49,809 nucleotides of DNA, from positions 1 to 49,809 of the forward strand of contig JAFQZI010000143.1 in NCBI GenBank assembly GCA_017406005.1, given 5' to 3'. Positions 29,168-37,163 of this stretch are shown here, piece after piece. The position numbers and the translations under genes were made by a program. The notes below the pieces were generated by a model. That model had not been told where the DNA came from, searched no databases, and was given only the letters and a program-made list of their open reading frames with translations. The DNA is from Oscillospiraceae bacterium. Its GTDB lineage: Bacteria; Bacillota; Clostridia; Oscillospirales; Oscillospiraceae. Within the stretch, counting starts at the first letter, position 1; each line of letters opens with the position of its first letter.

Positions 29168-30343
29168 TTATCGCATTATTGTCATTTCTGCAGCAGCCAT
29201 AAAACGATTAAGATGGATCTCGTCACCGTCATGTATATGTCTGGAGTTTCTGAACAGCTCTTCTACACTTGCACGGACCTGGCAAGCAAAAGGACTGTTA
29301 TCGTTGTTAACAGCAATGCACAGTTCTCCAAGCCTGTTGAAAGATTTTTTATTGATATTACAGGATCCCGTAATGATGCGTTTCTCATTCATCATGAGTT
29401 TTGCATGCAGCATATAATCTGTCACGAACACGGATGGTTTTCCGCTGGAACAGGCATGTTTATGGCCGAGCAGTTTTGAAACTGTGAGCCAGTTCGTGTC
29501 ATTATTGTAATTTGCACTCCTGGAGATCAGTATTCTCACATTTGCGCCTCTTTCCAAAGCACGATAGATAGCTGACAGTATTTCTTTCTCCGGAGCAAAA
29601 TACGCCATTATTATGATGAGCTCACATTTTGTGTCATCGATCAATTCCAGAAAACTCTCTTTCAGTTCAAAATATCTTACCGGTTCCCTCGTGTTAACTC
29701 GGAACAGTTCGTTTTTCTTCTGCGGGAAGACTCTCTTATCCAGAAACTGTGAAACAATTTTAGAGTCATTGATCTTGATCATGTAGTCATAGTAGATTCT
29801 GCCCTTAGAATCGCTGAAGTACTCCTTATCCTCAATGTTGATTCCTCCGAGTATCATGATCCGACGATCAAAAATGTAGTACTTGGAGTGATCTTTTGTC
29901 TTTCTGTTATCCTTCATGATAACATTTGGGTGTTCTTTCAGTTTCCTGTACAGGTCACTCCGTTTTACCTGTAGATGTTTCCTGTACAGATCCCTGTTGC
30001 AGGCCAGGCAAAGCACCTTTATCTGAAACCGTTCCAAAAGATCAGGACTGTGACAGAAAGACCTTTGAGATTCCTCCCCATATTCCAGTAACAGCCCATA
30101 GCGATCTTTTTCGATCACAATCGAAACGCCTCTGTCTGCTGCTTTAAGTAACTCCCCGGCTATCTCAACACCTATTCTGTCTTCACGCCAGATAAACATG
30201 TGTAATATGATCTCCTGCCTGGCTGAGCGAATCTGATTTATAATTTCAGGAAATGCATTACGACCAGTCTCAAGAAGACTGATCGCGCAGTCGTTTTCCG
30301 GTTCTTTCTTTGTCTCGTTTTTGTGCGGTTTTTCTTCGTTCAT
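29168..30343 (-). CDS. Soluble phospholipase D-like protein (cardiolipin synthase superfamily)
   Basis: PLD-superfamily protein with two HKD-type motifs. Motif 1 is 'HSKYYIFDRRIMILGGIN', fully canonical. Motif 2 is 'HAKLMMNEKRIITGSCNIN', where Glu replaces the usual Asp. The 391 residues lack the N-terminal membrane helices of typical cardiolipin synthases, so it may be cytoplasmic and act on phospholipid, nucleic acid or another phosphodiester. The ATG at 30343 is chosen, with GGGGAAC upstream, over a TTG at 30373. It stands alone between tRNA-Leu and a DNA glycosylase gene. Specific substrate is not predictable. Confidence 0.8.
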   Translation of the reverse strand: MNEEKPHKNETKKEPENDCAISLLETGRNAFPEIINQIRSARQEIILHMFIWREDRIGVEIAGELLKAADRGVSIVIEKDRYGLLLEYGEESQRSFCHSPDLLERFQIKVLCLACNRDLYRKHLQVKRSDLYRKLKEHPNVIMKDNRKTKDHSKYYIFDRRIMILGGINIEDKEYFSDSKGRIYYDYMIKINDSKIVSQFLDKRVFPQKKNELFRVNTREPVRYFELKESFLELIDDTKCELIIIMAYFAPEKEILSAIYRALERGANVRILISRSANYNNDTNWLTVSKLLGHKHACSSGKPSVFVTDYMLHAKLMMNEKRIITGSCNINKKSFNRLGELCIAVNNDNSPFACQVRASVEELFRNSRHIHDGDEIHLNRFMAAAEMTIMR

Positions 30344-30690
30344 GTGTTTGTCAGTTCCCCGGTTACCTTTCAATTATTTGTAATATTCCTAAACATCTGG
30401 GCAAAAAACCTATGGCAAAATGAATCATGACAGCTCCCCAGATATTCCTGTCCCTTTCATACGGCAAGCCTGTGACAAAACGCAGCAAAATGTTCCAGTC
30501 ACATAATAATATCTCTGTTTGTTATTTTATCATAAAAAGCCATTTCTCCGCAAGCCACGTACTCCGGGATATAGCGAAAAGCAGCTTTTCCCAAGCCGCG
30601 ACTAAAAATCTGATTTCAAAAGGCTGTTAACAAAAGATCAATTTGTAGCGGCAGGAAAAACATGGAATACTATTTCTGTGAGGATTCAAT
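30344..30690. other. Intergenic region between PLD-like and YcaQ-like genes
   Basis: A 347-bp divergent gap. I see no convincing gene or RNA family and no near-consensus promoter. A short imperfect hairpin lies at about 30575-30590. The ribosome site GTGAGGATT for the right-hand gene is at its end. A 67-codon frame (30427-30630) has no ribosome site and no recognisable features. Confidence 0.5.
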
Positions 30691-31890
30691 ATGATTGCAC
30701 TGACAAAAACTCAAGCACGGGAATTTATTCTTGCCAAACAAGGCTTGATAGGTAGCTATCGCTTTATCGGCAAGGAAGGTGCTTACGCCTATGTTCGTCA
30801 GGCAGGTTGTATCCAGTATGATCCTGTGGATGTTTGCGGGAAGAACGCCGAACTGACACTCCAGTCGCGGGTGAAAGGTTTTCGAAAGTCCATGCTGTCT
30901 GACCTTTTATATAAGGATCGGCTCCTGGTGGACTATGCTGATAAAGAACTCTCCATTTGGCCAGCGGAGGATTGGCCGTATTTCTCCCAATATCGGGAAC
31001 GCAGCCGGTCTCTCGGTACAACTTTTCCCGGACTTGCGGAGTTGGAACGTGAGGCTCTTGCATATATTCAGGCAAACGGTCCGGTTTCGAGCGATCAATT
31101 GCCTGTGGACGGCGAGATCTTCTGGCATTCTTCCATGCATTGGAGTGGAAATTGGCATGAGAAGTCGCAAGCGGCGAGATCCGTGCTGGAGCAACTATAC
31201 ACCGATGGAACGCTTATTATTCACCACAAAAACGGCTCCAGGAAGTTTTATGATCTGGCGGAACGATATCTGGACTCGTCTTTGCTGGCAGCGAATCATC
31301 CTTTTGCAGATGAAAAGGCAGAGCTATGCTGGCGAGTTTCGCGACGGATAGGTGCAGTAGGACTTCTTTGGGATAAAAATTCAACCGCCTTTCTGGGTAT
31401 CAGGATGAATGCAGAGCAGCGCAAGTCTGTGCTTTCCGAGCTTGAATCGTCCGGTGTGATTCTGCCGGTTCAAGTCGAAGGTATTAAAACACCATTCTAT
31501 TGCCTCGCAGAAGATGAACCGCTGTTGCAGGCAGTTCTTGAAGGATTGTTCGACAAGAAAGCGCGTATGGAATTCTTGGCTCCTCTTGATCCGATGCTCT
31601 GGGATAAGGCGCTGATCACTGCACTCTGGAATTTCCGATACTCCTGGGAAATCTACACTCCGGCAGACAGGCGCAAATACGGTTATTACACCTTGCCGAT
31701 TCTCTGGGGAGAAGAATTTATCGGAAGGATTGAGGCAGCAGCTGATCATAAGGCTAATATACTTCATGTCAAAAACATCTGGCTCGAACCGGGTATACAC
31801 CGAACCAAAAAACTGCAAACTGCCCTTAATCGGACGATATGCCGCTTTTCCGAATTTAATGATTGCTCGGCTGTGGAAACATCCGGATAA
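30691..31890 (+). CDS. YcaQ/AlkX-family DNA crosslink glycosylase (winged-helix)
   Basis: Predicted DNA glycosylase that excises bulky or crosslinked bases. The family is built of winged-helix domains and uses a Gln-x-Asp catalytic motif; here 'CIQYDPVDV' gives Gln42-Tyr43-Asp44. Other family marks are 'LTLQSRVKGF', 'LLYKDRLLVDYADKELSIWPAEDWPYF' region (77-103) and the C-terminal 'LAPLDPMLWDKALITALWNF'. Length is 399 residues, normal. GTGAGGATT precedes the ATG. A stem terminator follows. No nearby partner gene suggests a specific damage source, though such genes are sometimes self-resistance factors for genotoxins. Confidence 0.87.
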   Translation: MIALTKTQAREFILAKQGLIGSYRFIGKEGAYAYVRQAGCIQYDPVDVCGKNAELTLQSRVKGFRKSMLSDLLYKDRLLVDYADKELSIWPAEDWPYFSQYRERSRSLGTTFPGLAELEREALAYIQANGPVSSDQLPVDGEIFWHSSMHWSGNWHEKSQAARSVLEQLYTDGTLIIHHKNGSRKFYDLAERYLDSSLLAANHPFADEKAELCWRVSRRIGAVGLLWDKNSTAFLGIRMNAEQRKSVLSELESSGVILPVQVEGIKTPFYCLAEDEPLLQAVLEGLFDKKARMEFLAPLDPMLWDKALITALWNFRYSWEIYTPADRRKYGYYTLPILWGEEFIGRIEAAADHKANILHVKNIWLEPGIHRTKKLQTALNRTICRFSEFNDCSAVETSG

Positions 31891-31916
31891 GATAAGGAAA
31901 ACGCACAAATAGCTGA

Positions 31917-31969
31917 CCCGAAGCGAGACTTGTAAATCCGCTTCGGGCTGCTGTTTTTCTGTTTTTTCT
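31917..31969 (+). terminator. Terminator after the YcaQ-like gene
   Basis: A 9-bp GC-rich stem (31917-31925 with 31939-31947), then CTGCTGTTTTTCTGTTTTTTC. The run of T begins a few bases past the stem. Confidence 0.75.
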
Positions 31970-32025
31970 ATGGTTGCCGGGGTAAATCTGACGACTAATA
32001 TTCTAAAGCAGGGATAAGCATATAT

Positions 32026-33087
32026 TCACTCGCCCAGATTGAAACACTCCTTTTTGAAAAGTCTGAGTTCCAGCTGATAAAGCCGCGAAGTCACGTTTAC
32101 GGCTTCCTGGATGATCTCATCCAGCGTGGCAGCCGGACAGGCTGCGTTTGCGTTCAAAACAACCGCAATGTCGGTGCAGGGGTTTTCAAAGCGACGCGTA
32201 ATCTCGATCGGGCGATTCACACCGAGCAAATCCACTTTGCCGTAATCTCCCTCCGGTTCCCAGGCCAGCAGCTTCATATGGGGAATCTCATAGTCCCATG
32301 CCTGCAGCTCCGCCTGCACCATACGGGCGATGTCGGAAAGATATTCAGTGCCGTCAAAGTCGTTGCAGCAAACCTGAGCAACGTATTCCAGATAATACTC
32401 GGTCAGCTGATCCATGGCATTCTGCAGATTCTTGTCCTCATAGTCAATGTCAGGATGCTTCATCGACGCCTTGTCCCGAATCAGAGCCTGGGAAAGCTCT
32501 TCAAGTCCTTCCCCTGTCATAGCGCTGATCGTAATGACGCTGGCCTTCGGATAGTGATCGGCAAGCCACGCCCTGTCCGCTTCCAGCTCTGCCGGTTCAA
32601 GCAGATCGCGTTTATTAAGCACGATCAGGTCTGCCTCCATCAGCTGTGCGTGCAGGATATACGCCATATCGTCTCCCTGCCCGCTCCTCAGGATTTCTGC
32701 ATTCCTCGGTTCGATAAGTACCGTGAAGGGTCCGAGATCAAACTGATCAGGATATTCTTTGCTCAGTCCATGATAGACATGCTCGAGCGCCCCGACGCCG
32801 AAGCCGGGAATATCCGAAACAACAAGATCACAGCCACTGTCATAATATTCGTTCAGTCTCTGAGTCAATACGTCATGGCAGAAACAGATGCATTCGTTGG
32901 TAATCTGGGACGCATTCACGCCGCTGAGCCTAGCCAGCCGGTCATCGGCCAATGTCACGCCTTCCCCCAGATCATTAGAGATCATGGCGGCTTTACCATG
33001 ATAGGCACTGTAGTACCTGGTCAGGGCCATCATGGTCGTGGTCTTCCCCGATCCGAGGAAGCCGCTGAATACTGCAAATTTTCTCAT
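32026..33087 (-). CDS. CobW/HypB-like GTPase (G3E family)
   Basis: Predicted metal- or cofactor-linked P-loop GTPase. Walker A 'GFLGSGKTTT' lies at residues 9-18, then 'MISNDLGEG' and 'VVSDIPGFG' as switch/Walker B, and 'LNKRDLLE' as the guanine-specificity motif. In COG0523 proteins a CxCC metal site follows the P-loop; here the matching segment reads 'ECICFCHD' (Cys66, 68, 70), a CxCxC variant. Residues 210-353 are a C-terminal domain I do not recognise. It is divergent from a transporter gene and shares an overlapping promoter region. Metal or client protein is unknown. Confidence 0.8.
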   Translation of the reverse strand: MRKFAVFSGFLGSGKTTTMMALTRYYSAYHGKAAMISNDLGEGVTLADDRLARLSGVNASQITNECICFCHDVLTQRLNEYYDSGCDLVVSDIPGFGVGALEHVYHGLSKEYPDQFDLGPFTVLIEPRNAEILRSGQGDDMAYILHAQLMEADLIVLNKRDLLEPAELEADRAWLADHYPKASVITISAMTGEGLEELSQALIRDKASMKHPDIDYEDKNLQNAMDQLTEYYLEYVAQVCCNDFDGTEYLSDIARMVQAELQAWDYEIPHMKLLAWEPEGDYGKVDLLGVNRPIEITRRFENPCTDIAVVLNANAACPAATLDEIIQEAVNVTSRLYQLELRLFKKECFNLGE

Positions 33088-33134
33088 AAGTCAGTCTCCA
33101 TGGATGCATTATTGTTGTAATTTGTTGTGAAGAC

Positions 33135-33163
33135 AGTATAATTTTTATGTTGATAAAATTCAA
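33135..33163 (-). promoter_or_regulatory. Promoter of the CobW-like gene
   Basis: Minus strand TTGAAT (33163-33158), 17-nt spacer, TATACT (33140-33135). A possible opposing plus-strand promoter (TTGTAA 33115-33120, TATAAT 33137-33142) uses the same bases. Confidence 0.6.
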
Positions 33164-33234
33164 TATAAAGTTCGATTCTTTTCAGCATCCAAGCTGTTAC
33201 TCTCTTTTCACAGCATCATTTCACGGATCTTTTA

Positions 33235-33262
33235 TTGACATGGCGATGTTATATGGTAAAAT
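33235..33262 (+). promoter_or_regulatory. Promoter of the EamA transporter gene
   Basis: TTGACA (33235-33240), 16-nt spacer, TAAAAT (33257-33262). Transcription would start near 33269, downstream of an in-frame ATG at 33147, supporting the later start codon at 33336. Confidence 0.7.
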
Positions 33263-33335
33263 GTTTCATACAGATAGTGAACCGTTAGGCAAAGCTGATA
33301 TAGGGAAATTGAATGGGTACGAAAGGCCTGGTGGT

Positions 33336-34226
33336 ATGGACTCCGAACTGAAAAGCTTTATCAAGATATTTTTCACCGGATGCCTCTGGGGTACAATCGG
33401 GCTTTTTGTTAAACTGATGGAAGCTCAGGGCTCCTCGTCATCGTATACGAGTTTTCTCAGATTGTTTTTCGGCTTTTTTCTGCTGGTCATTCTTACCCTG
33501 ATTTTTGAAGGGCCGAGAGCGTTCCTGATCGGCCGAAGAACACTGTTTTCCTGTATCTTACTAGGGATTGTCTGTCAGGGCATCTTTAATATTCTGTACA
33601 GCAGTTCGATCAGTATGAACGGGATATCTGTCGGTTCTGTGCTGTTGTATACCGCACCGATATTCACAAGCATCACTTCCATACTGCTTTTCAAAGAAAA
33701 GCTGAATCTTCTGAAATGGTTCGCATTGCTGATCAATGTAGTCGGATGCACACTCACCGCAACCGGCGGGGATTTCAGTGCTGCAGTCCTCGCTCCGCTT
33801 GGAATTCTGATTGGTGTTGGTTCCGGTTTCACTTATGCAATGACTGCCGTCTTCGGTAGGATTGCCATGCGGGAAGAATCTTCACCGTTTGCTGTGGCTG
33901 CATACAATGTGTTGTTTGGCTGTATCTTTGTGGCAATCTTCAGCCGTCCATGGGTGGCTGTGGAAAACCCGTTCAACCCGAAGCTGATTCTGCTTGGTCT
34001 CCTCTTCGGCCTTATTCCAACGGCGCTGGCGTATAGTTTCTATTTCAACGGGCTTTCAGAAATCACACAGACAAGCAAAGTTCCGGTAGTAGCTTCAGTC
34101 GAACTGGTAGTCGCTACAATCATTGGAGTTTTTGCCTTTGCTGAAACCATCAATACTTTCAAATTTTTTGGTATTCTTCTGGTTCTTCTTTCAATCTTTC
34201 TGTTCAGCAGGAAAAGCAATTCTTGA
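33336..34226 (+). CDS. EamA/DMT-family transporter
   Basis: Predicted ten-helix metabolite exporter of the drug/metabolite transporter superfamily, 296 residues. It has two EamA repeats: the first begins 'GCLWGTIGLFVKLME', the second around 'GILIGVGSGFTYAMTAVFGRIAM'. The C-terminal 'VASVELVVATIIGVFAFAE' is a family hallmark. The upstream in-frame extension to 33147 is rejected because a good promoter lies inside it. The ribosome site is weak. Substrate unknown; amino acids or nucleosides are typical for the family. Confidence 0.82.
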   Translation: MDSELKSFIKIFFTGCLWGTIGLFVKLMEAQGSSSSYTSFLRLFFGFFLLVILTLIFEGPRAFLIGRRTLFSCILLGIVCQGIFNILYSSSISMNGISVGSVLLYTAPIFTSITSILLFKEKLNLLKWFALLINVVGCTLTATGGDFSAAVLAPLGILIGVGSGFTYAMTAVFGRIAMREESSPFAVAAYNVLFGCIFVAIFSRPWVAVENPFNPKLILLGLLFGLIPTALAYSFYFNGLSEITQTSKVPVVASVELVVATIIGVFAFAETINTFKFFGILLVLLSIFLFSRKSNS

Positions 34227-34253
34227 ACTGAAAAGTACATCCGTATTATTTTG

Positions 34254-34282
34254 TTGTCATAATTTAGTTTTCATATTATAGT
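34254..34282 (+). promoter_or_regulatory. Promoter of the peptide/cyclic-nucleotide operon
   Basis: TTGTCA (34254-34259), 17-nt spacer, TATAGT (34277-34282). Start near 34289 leaves a leader of about 119 nt. The whole 34408-37975 block could be read from here. Confidence 0.65.
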
Positions 34283-34407
34283 TTCAGATTATTATATTCC
34301 TCTTGTCGGGCTGCAGGTTTGGCATGTGACAATTCTGTGATTGTTTGAATGTTATCCTATGCTCGCAACTGGAAAATAAACGAAATTACTGGAAAGGGGT
34401 ATCTACC

Positions 34408-34656
34408 ATGAAAAACGAAAAAAACTATAATGAATCACCATTGACGCCTGAACAGCTGGAAACCATTTCAGGTGGTATGATTGTGGATGACGGGGACGGG
34501 AAGAAGTTCTGGCTTGTGCGCCAGAACGGGACTGTTATCTCTCCGGTTCCCGGATTGGAAAATGCTGTGGAATTTGCAAAAGCCTATAGGGAAAGCACCA
34601 GAGTCGTCACCCAGGAAGAGTATAAAAAACTCTTCGGAAGAGATCTCGTCTGGTAA
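34408..34656 (+). CDS. Double-glycine-leader peptide (bacteriocin-like precursor)
   Basis: Small protein of 82 residues with an N-terminal leader ending in 'LTPEQLETISGG' (residues 12-23), the pattern cleaved by C39-peptidase exporters in class II bacteriocins and RiPPs. The remaining 59 residues are mixed: 'KKFWLVRQNGTVISPVPG', a helical 'ENAVEFAKAYRES' and 'EEYKKLFGRDLVW'. It has no Cys and few clustered Ser/Thr, so it is not a usual lanthipeptide. The ATG at 34408 follows GGAAAGGGG; an in-frame ATG at 34345 lacks one. No peptidase, ABC exporter or modification enzyme lies nearby. It precedes two cyclic-nucleotide-binding genes in the same direction. Confidence 0.72.
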   Translation: MKNEKNYNESPLTPEQLETISGGMIVDDGDGKKFWLVRQNGTVISPVPGLENAVEFAKAYRESTRVVTQEEYKKLFGRDLVW

Positions 34657-34766
34657 CTTTACAGAAAGCTGAATATGTGGTAATATGCTTTTAATTGCGA
34701 CAGGTATTCGATGAATCATATGCCATATTATCCCAAACAATAATTGGAATCAAAAAGGAGATCCGT

Positions 34767-35162
34767 ATGGAAACAAAAACATTCAGAAAAAACGAAGTCA
34801 TTTTCGAAAAAGGTGCTCCCGGCGACTGCATGTATGAAGTAGACAATGGAAAGGTTGGCATTTATTCCAACTACGGAACACCGGAACAGAAGCTTCTGAC
34901 GGAGTATTTCCCGGATCAGTACTTCGGTGAAATGGGTCTGCTGGATCATGCACCCCGCTCCGCTACCGCAGTTGCCATGGAGGACGGGACCTGCCTCACT
35001 CCTGTTACCGAAGATGGTTTTGAAGCCTATTTCAAAGAGAATCCGATGCGTGTAGTAATGGTGGTGCAGCAGCTGAGCCACAATCTCCGGAAGAGAACAA
35101 ACGAATATATAGACGTCTGTGGTAAGATCAAGGAACTGACAGAAAAGGAGGCTCAGGCATGA
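34767..35162 (+). CDS. Stand-alone cyclic-nucleotide-binding protein 1
   Basis: Single CRP/PKA-like cNMP-binding domain of 131 residues. The phosphate-binding cassette 'FGEMGLLDHAPRSATAVA' (53-70) has Gly54, Glu55 and Arg64-Ser65-Ala66, the ligand-binding set. A short C-terminal helix (about 95-130) follows; there is no helix-turn-helix, kinase or channel domain, so it cannot act as a CRP-type DNA binder by itself. AAAAAGGAG precedes the ATG at 34767. It overlaps the next gene by ATGA. Ser65 is at the position where cGMP-dependent kinases have Thr, but CRP also has Ser, so ligand is not settled by this. Confidence 0.88.
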   Translation: METKTFRKNEVIFEKGAPGDCMYEVDNGKVGIYSNYGTPEQKLLTEYFPDQYFGEMGLLDHAPRSATAVAMEDGTCLTPVTEDGFEAYFKENPMRVVMVVQQLSHNLRKRTNEYIDVCGKIKELTEKEAQA

Positions 35163-35632
35163 AAGTAAACGAATACAGAAAAGACGAAGTGATTTTCCGG
35201 CAGGGGGATTATGCAACCACCTTTTACAGGATTCTCGGCGGCAATGTCGGTGTATTTGTCTTCTACGGCACAGAAAATGAAAAGCAGCTGACCACCCTTC
35301 ACGAGGGCGAGTATCTCGGAGAAATGGCTATTATTGAAGCCTATCCCAGAAGCGCAACTGCGGTTGCCCTGGAAGACGGAACAAAACTGGAAGAAATCGA
35401 TGAAAAAGAGTTTTCCGATTATTTCTCCGATCGCACAGGAGACCTGCTCCAGATTATGCGTCAGATGGCCCAGCGCCTGAGAGACCGCACAGACGATTTT
35501 GAAGATGCATGCCGCACGCTCGATGAGCTTCAGAAGACCTCCGGAGAGCCGGAAAAGCGCAGCAAATCTCTGATGGATAAAATCATGGAAGCCATCTACA
35601 TCTATAATGAGGCTATGTACATCGAGCGCTGA
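35159..35632 (+). CDS. Stand-alone cyclic-nucleotide-binding protein 2
   Basis: Tandem paralogue of the preceding protein, 157 residues. The cassette 'LGEMAIIEAYPRSATAVA' keeps Gly54, Glu55 and Arg64-Ser65-Ala66 at the same numbers. The C-terminal helix is longer and charged ('RQMAQRLRDRTDDFEDACRT' region, then 'SLMDKIMEAIYIYNEAMY'), possibly a coiled-coil or partner-binding element. No DNA-binding domain is present. Start overlaps the stop of protein 1, implying fixed stoichiometry and perhaps a heteromer. Confidence 0.88.
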   Translation: MKVNEYRKDEVIFRQGDYATTFYRILGGNVGVFVFYGTENEKQLTTLHEGEYLGEMAIIEAYPRSATAVALEDGTKLEEIDEKEFSDYFSDRTGDLLQIMRQMAQRLRDRTDDFEDACRTLDELQKTSGEPEKRSKSLMDKIMEAIYIYNEAMYIER

Positions 35633-35681
35633 CCATTCAGTGTGCAGAATTATTTTATAAACGATATACCAGATACGTTTT

Positions 35682-35714
35682 CGGCTTTCGTCCTGCGGGG
35701 CGAAAGCCGTCTTT
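35682..35714 (+). terminator. Hairpin between cNMP-binding gene 2 and the cyclase
   Basis: Perfect 9-bp stem (35682-35690 with 35701-35709), 10-nt loop, followed only by TCTTT. It may be a weak terminator or attenuator that lets part of transcription enter the cyclase gene. Confidence 0.55.
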
Positions 35715-35732
35715 GAATGACAGGAGAACCAG

Positions 35733-37163
35733 ATGGATCGAGAACAGCAGATACAAAACCGCATTATTTCTGATCTCTCGGAAGGGGTCATGGTGATACG
35801 CTTTGACGGCGTGGTCGAGTATGTAAATGACGCAGCTTTGACCATTCTTCACAAAAAGCCGGAAGATCTCATAGGGCTTTCCTTTGCACGGGCTTTTTTC
35901 ACGGATGTGAATAATGATACCTTTATTCAGTGTGCACTTGATGTGATCTACCGGAAGGCAAGAAGGCATGAATGCTATGTGCCCTATAACACAGGTGAAA
36001 CAACCAGACAACTTCGTATAGTTTCCTCCTACCTGACAGACGGGGATACTGCGACCGGAATCATTTTCGTTATCAGTGACATCACGGAGCTTGAGGAACT
36101 GCGGGACGCTGTAAAGGCTATGGAGACCATTCGCGGTCTTAATCAGCAGCTGGAAATGCGTAATCAGCTCCTGCAGGAAACTTTCGGCAGATATCTGTCC
36201 GACGATATCGTGCGTGAGATTCTGGAAGCGCCTGACGGATGGAAGCTGGGCGGGCAAAAAAGGAAACTGACCGTCCTGATGAGTGACCTTCGTGGCTTTA
36301 CTGCGATGTCGGAACGCATGAGACCGAAAGATCTGATTGACATGCTGAACCATTATTTCGGTGAGATGTACGAGGAGATCATGCGTTACCATGGCACACT
36401 GATTGAGTTTTTGGGTGACGGTATGATGGTTATCTTCGGTGCTCCCGCTGCGACGGACACGCATGCCGCTGACGCTGTTGCTGCTGCCGTTGGTATGCAG
36501 AAGCGGATGCCTGCATTGAACCTCTGGAATGTGGAACACGGTTATGAACCGCTCGGCATGGGTATCGGCATTAACACCGGCTCTGTCATTCTAGGGAACA
36601 TTGGCTCAGAGCGCCGTACAAAGTATGGGGTGCTCGGGGCAGTCGTAAACCTGGCAGGAAGAATTGAGAGCTATACCACCGCAGGACAGATTCTGATCTC
36701 TCCGGACACCCGCAAAGCCATCCGTGAAAAACTGGAGATTGGGGAGACCATCCATGTCTCTCCCAAGGGTGTAACCGGAAAGATCGCCCTCTCTGAAGTC
36801 ATCGGTATCGGTGATCCTTACGGCGTAAGGCTGGAGGAGAGCTTTTCCTGCGAACTCCAAACACTGGAAACCCCGGTTCCTGTATCTTATATGGTTTTGG
36901 AAGACAAGGCAGTCGATGACGAGGAACAGAATGCTGTCATCCTCGCGCTCTCAGAGGCGGAAGCTGTTCTGGAAACGGATGTGCCCCTTGTACCATACCA
37001 GAATCTGTGTCTTGAGATCGGCGGAAGCCTGTATGTCAAGGTGAAGGAAACGGACGGCACCCGCTCCCGGATTTATTTCACGGCCAAACCTCCCTGTTTC
37101 AAAGCCTGGATGGAACAGGCTGTGGCAGTAGCCTCTGTCGTGCAGGAGGGTTCAGAAACATGA
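35733..37163 (+). CDS. PAS-class III nucleotide cyclase, predicted guanylyl-type
   Basis: Soluble sensor-cyclase of 476 residues. A PAS domain (about 10-120) leads through a helical linker (120-160, ending 'FGRYLSDDIVREIL') to a class III catalytic domain (176-355). Metal ligands Asp185 ('LMSDLRGFTAMSE') and Asp229 ('EFLGDGMMV') and the transition-state pair Asn306/Arg310 ('VVNLAGR') are intact. At the purine site, adenylyl cyclases have Lys; here it is Glu225, as in guanylyl cyclases, with Lys297 and Gly299 in 'TKYGVLG'. Residues 370-476 form a C-terminal domain I do not recognise, perhaps PilZ-like. AGGAG precedes the ATG; its end overlaps the MBL gene. Confidence 0.9.
   Translation: MDREQQIQNRIISDLSEGVMVIRFDGVVEYVNDAALTILHKKPEDLIGLSFARAFFTDVNNDTFIQCALDVIYRKARRHECYVPYNTGETTRQLRIVSSYLTDGDTATGIIFVISDITELEELRDAVKAMETIRGLNQQLEMRNQLLQETFGRYLSDDIVREILEAPDGWKLGGQKRKLTVLMSDLRGFTAMSERMRPKDLIDMLNHYFGEMYEEIMRYHGTLIEFLGDGMMVIFGAPAATDTHAADAVAAAVGMQKRMPALNLWNVEHGYEPLGMGIGINTGSVILGNIGSERRTKYGVLGAVVNLAGRIESYTTAGQILISPDTRKAIREKLEIGETIHVSPKGVTGKIALSEVIGIGDPYGVRLEESFSCELQTLETPVPVSYMVLEDKAVDDEEQNAVILALSEAEAVLETDVPLVPYQNLCLEIGGSLYVKVKETDGTRSRIYFTAKPPCFKAWMEQAVAVASVVQEGSET

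Noticed and set aside
33147-33335. Longer start for the EamA transporter
   Set aside because: The 63 extra residues are not membrane-like, and a good promoter (33235-33262) lies inside them.
34408-34656. Classical lanthipeptide precursor
   Set aside because: The part after the GG site has no Cys and no modification enzyme is nearby.
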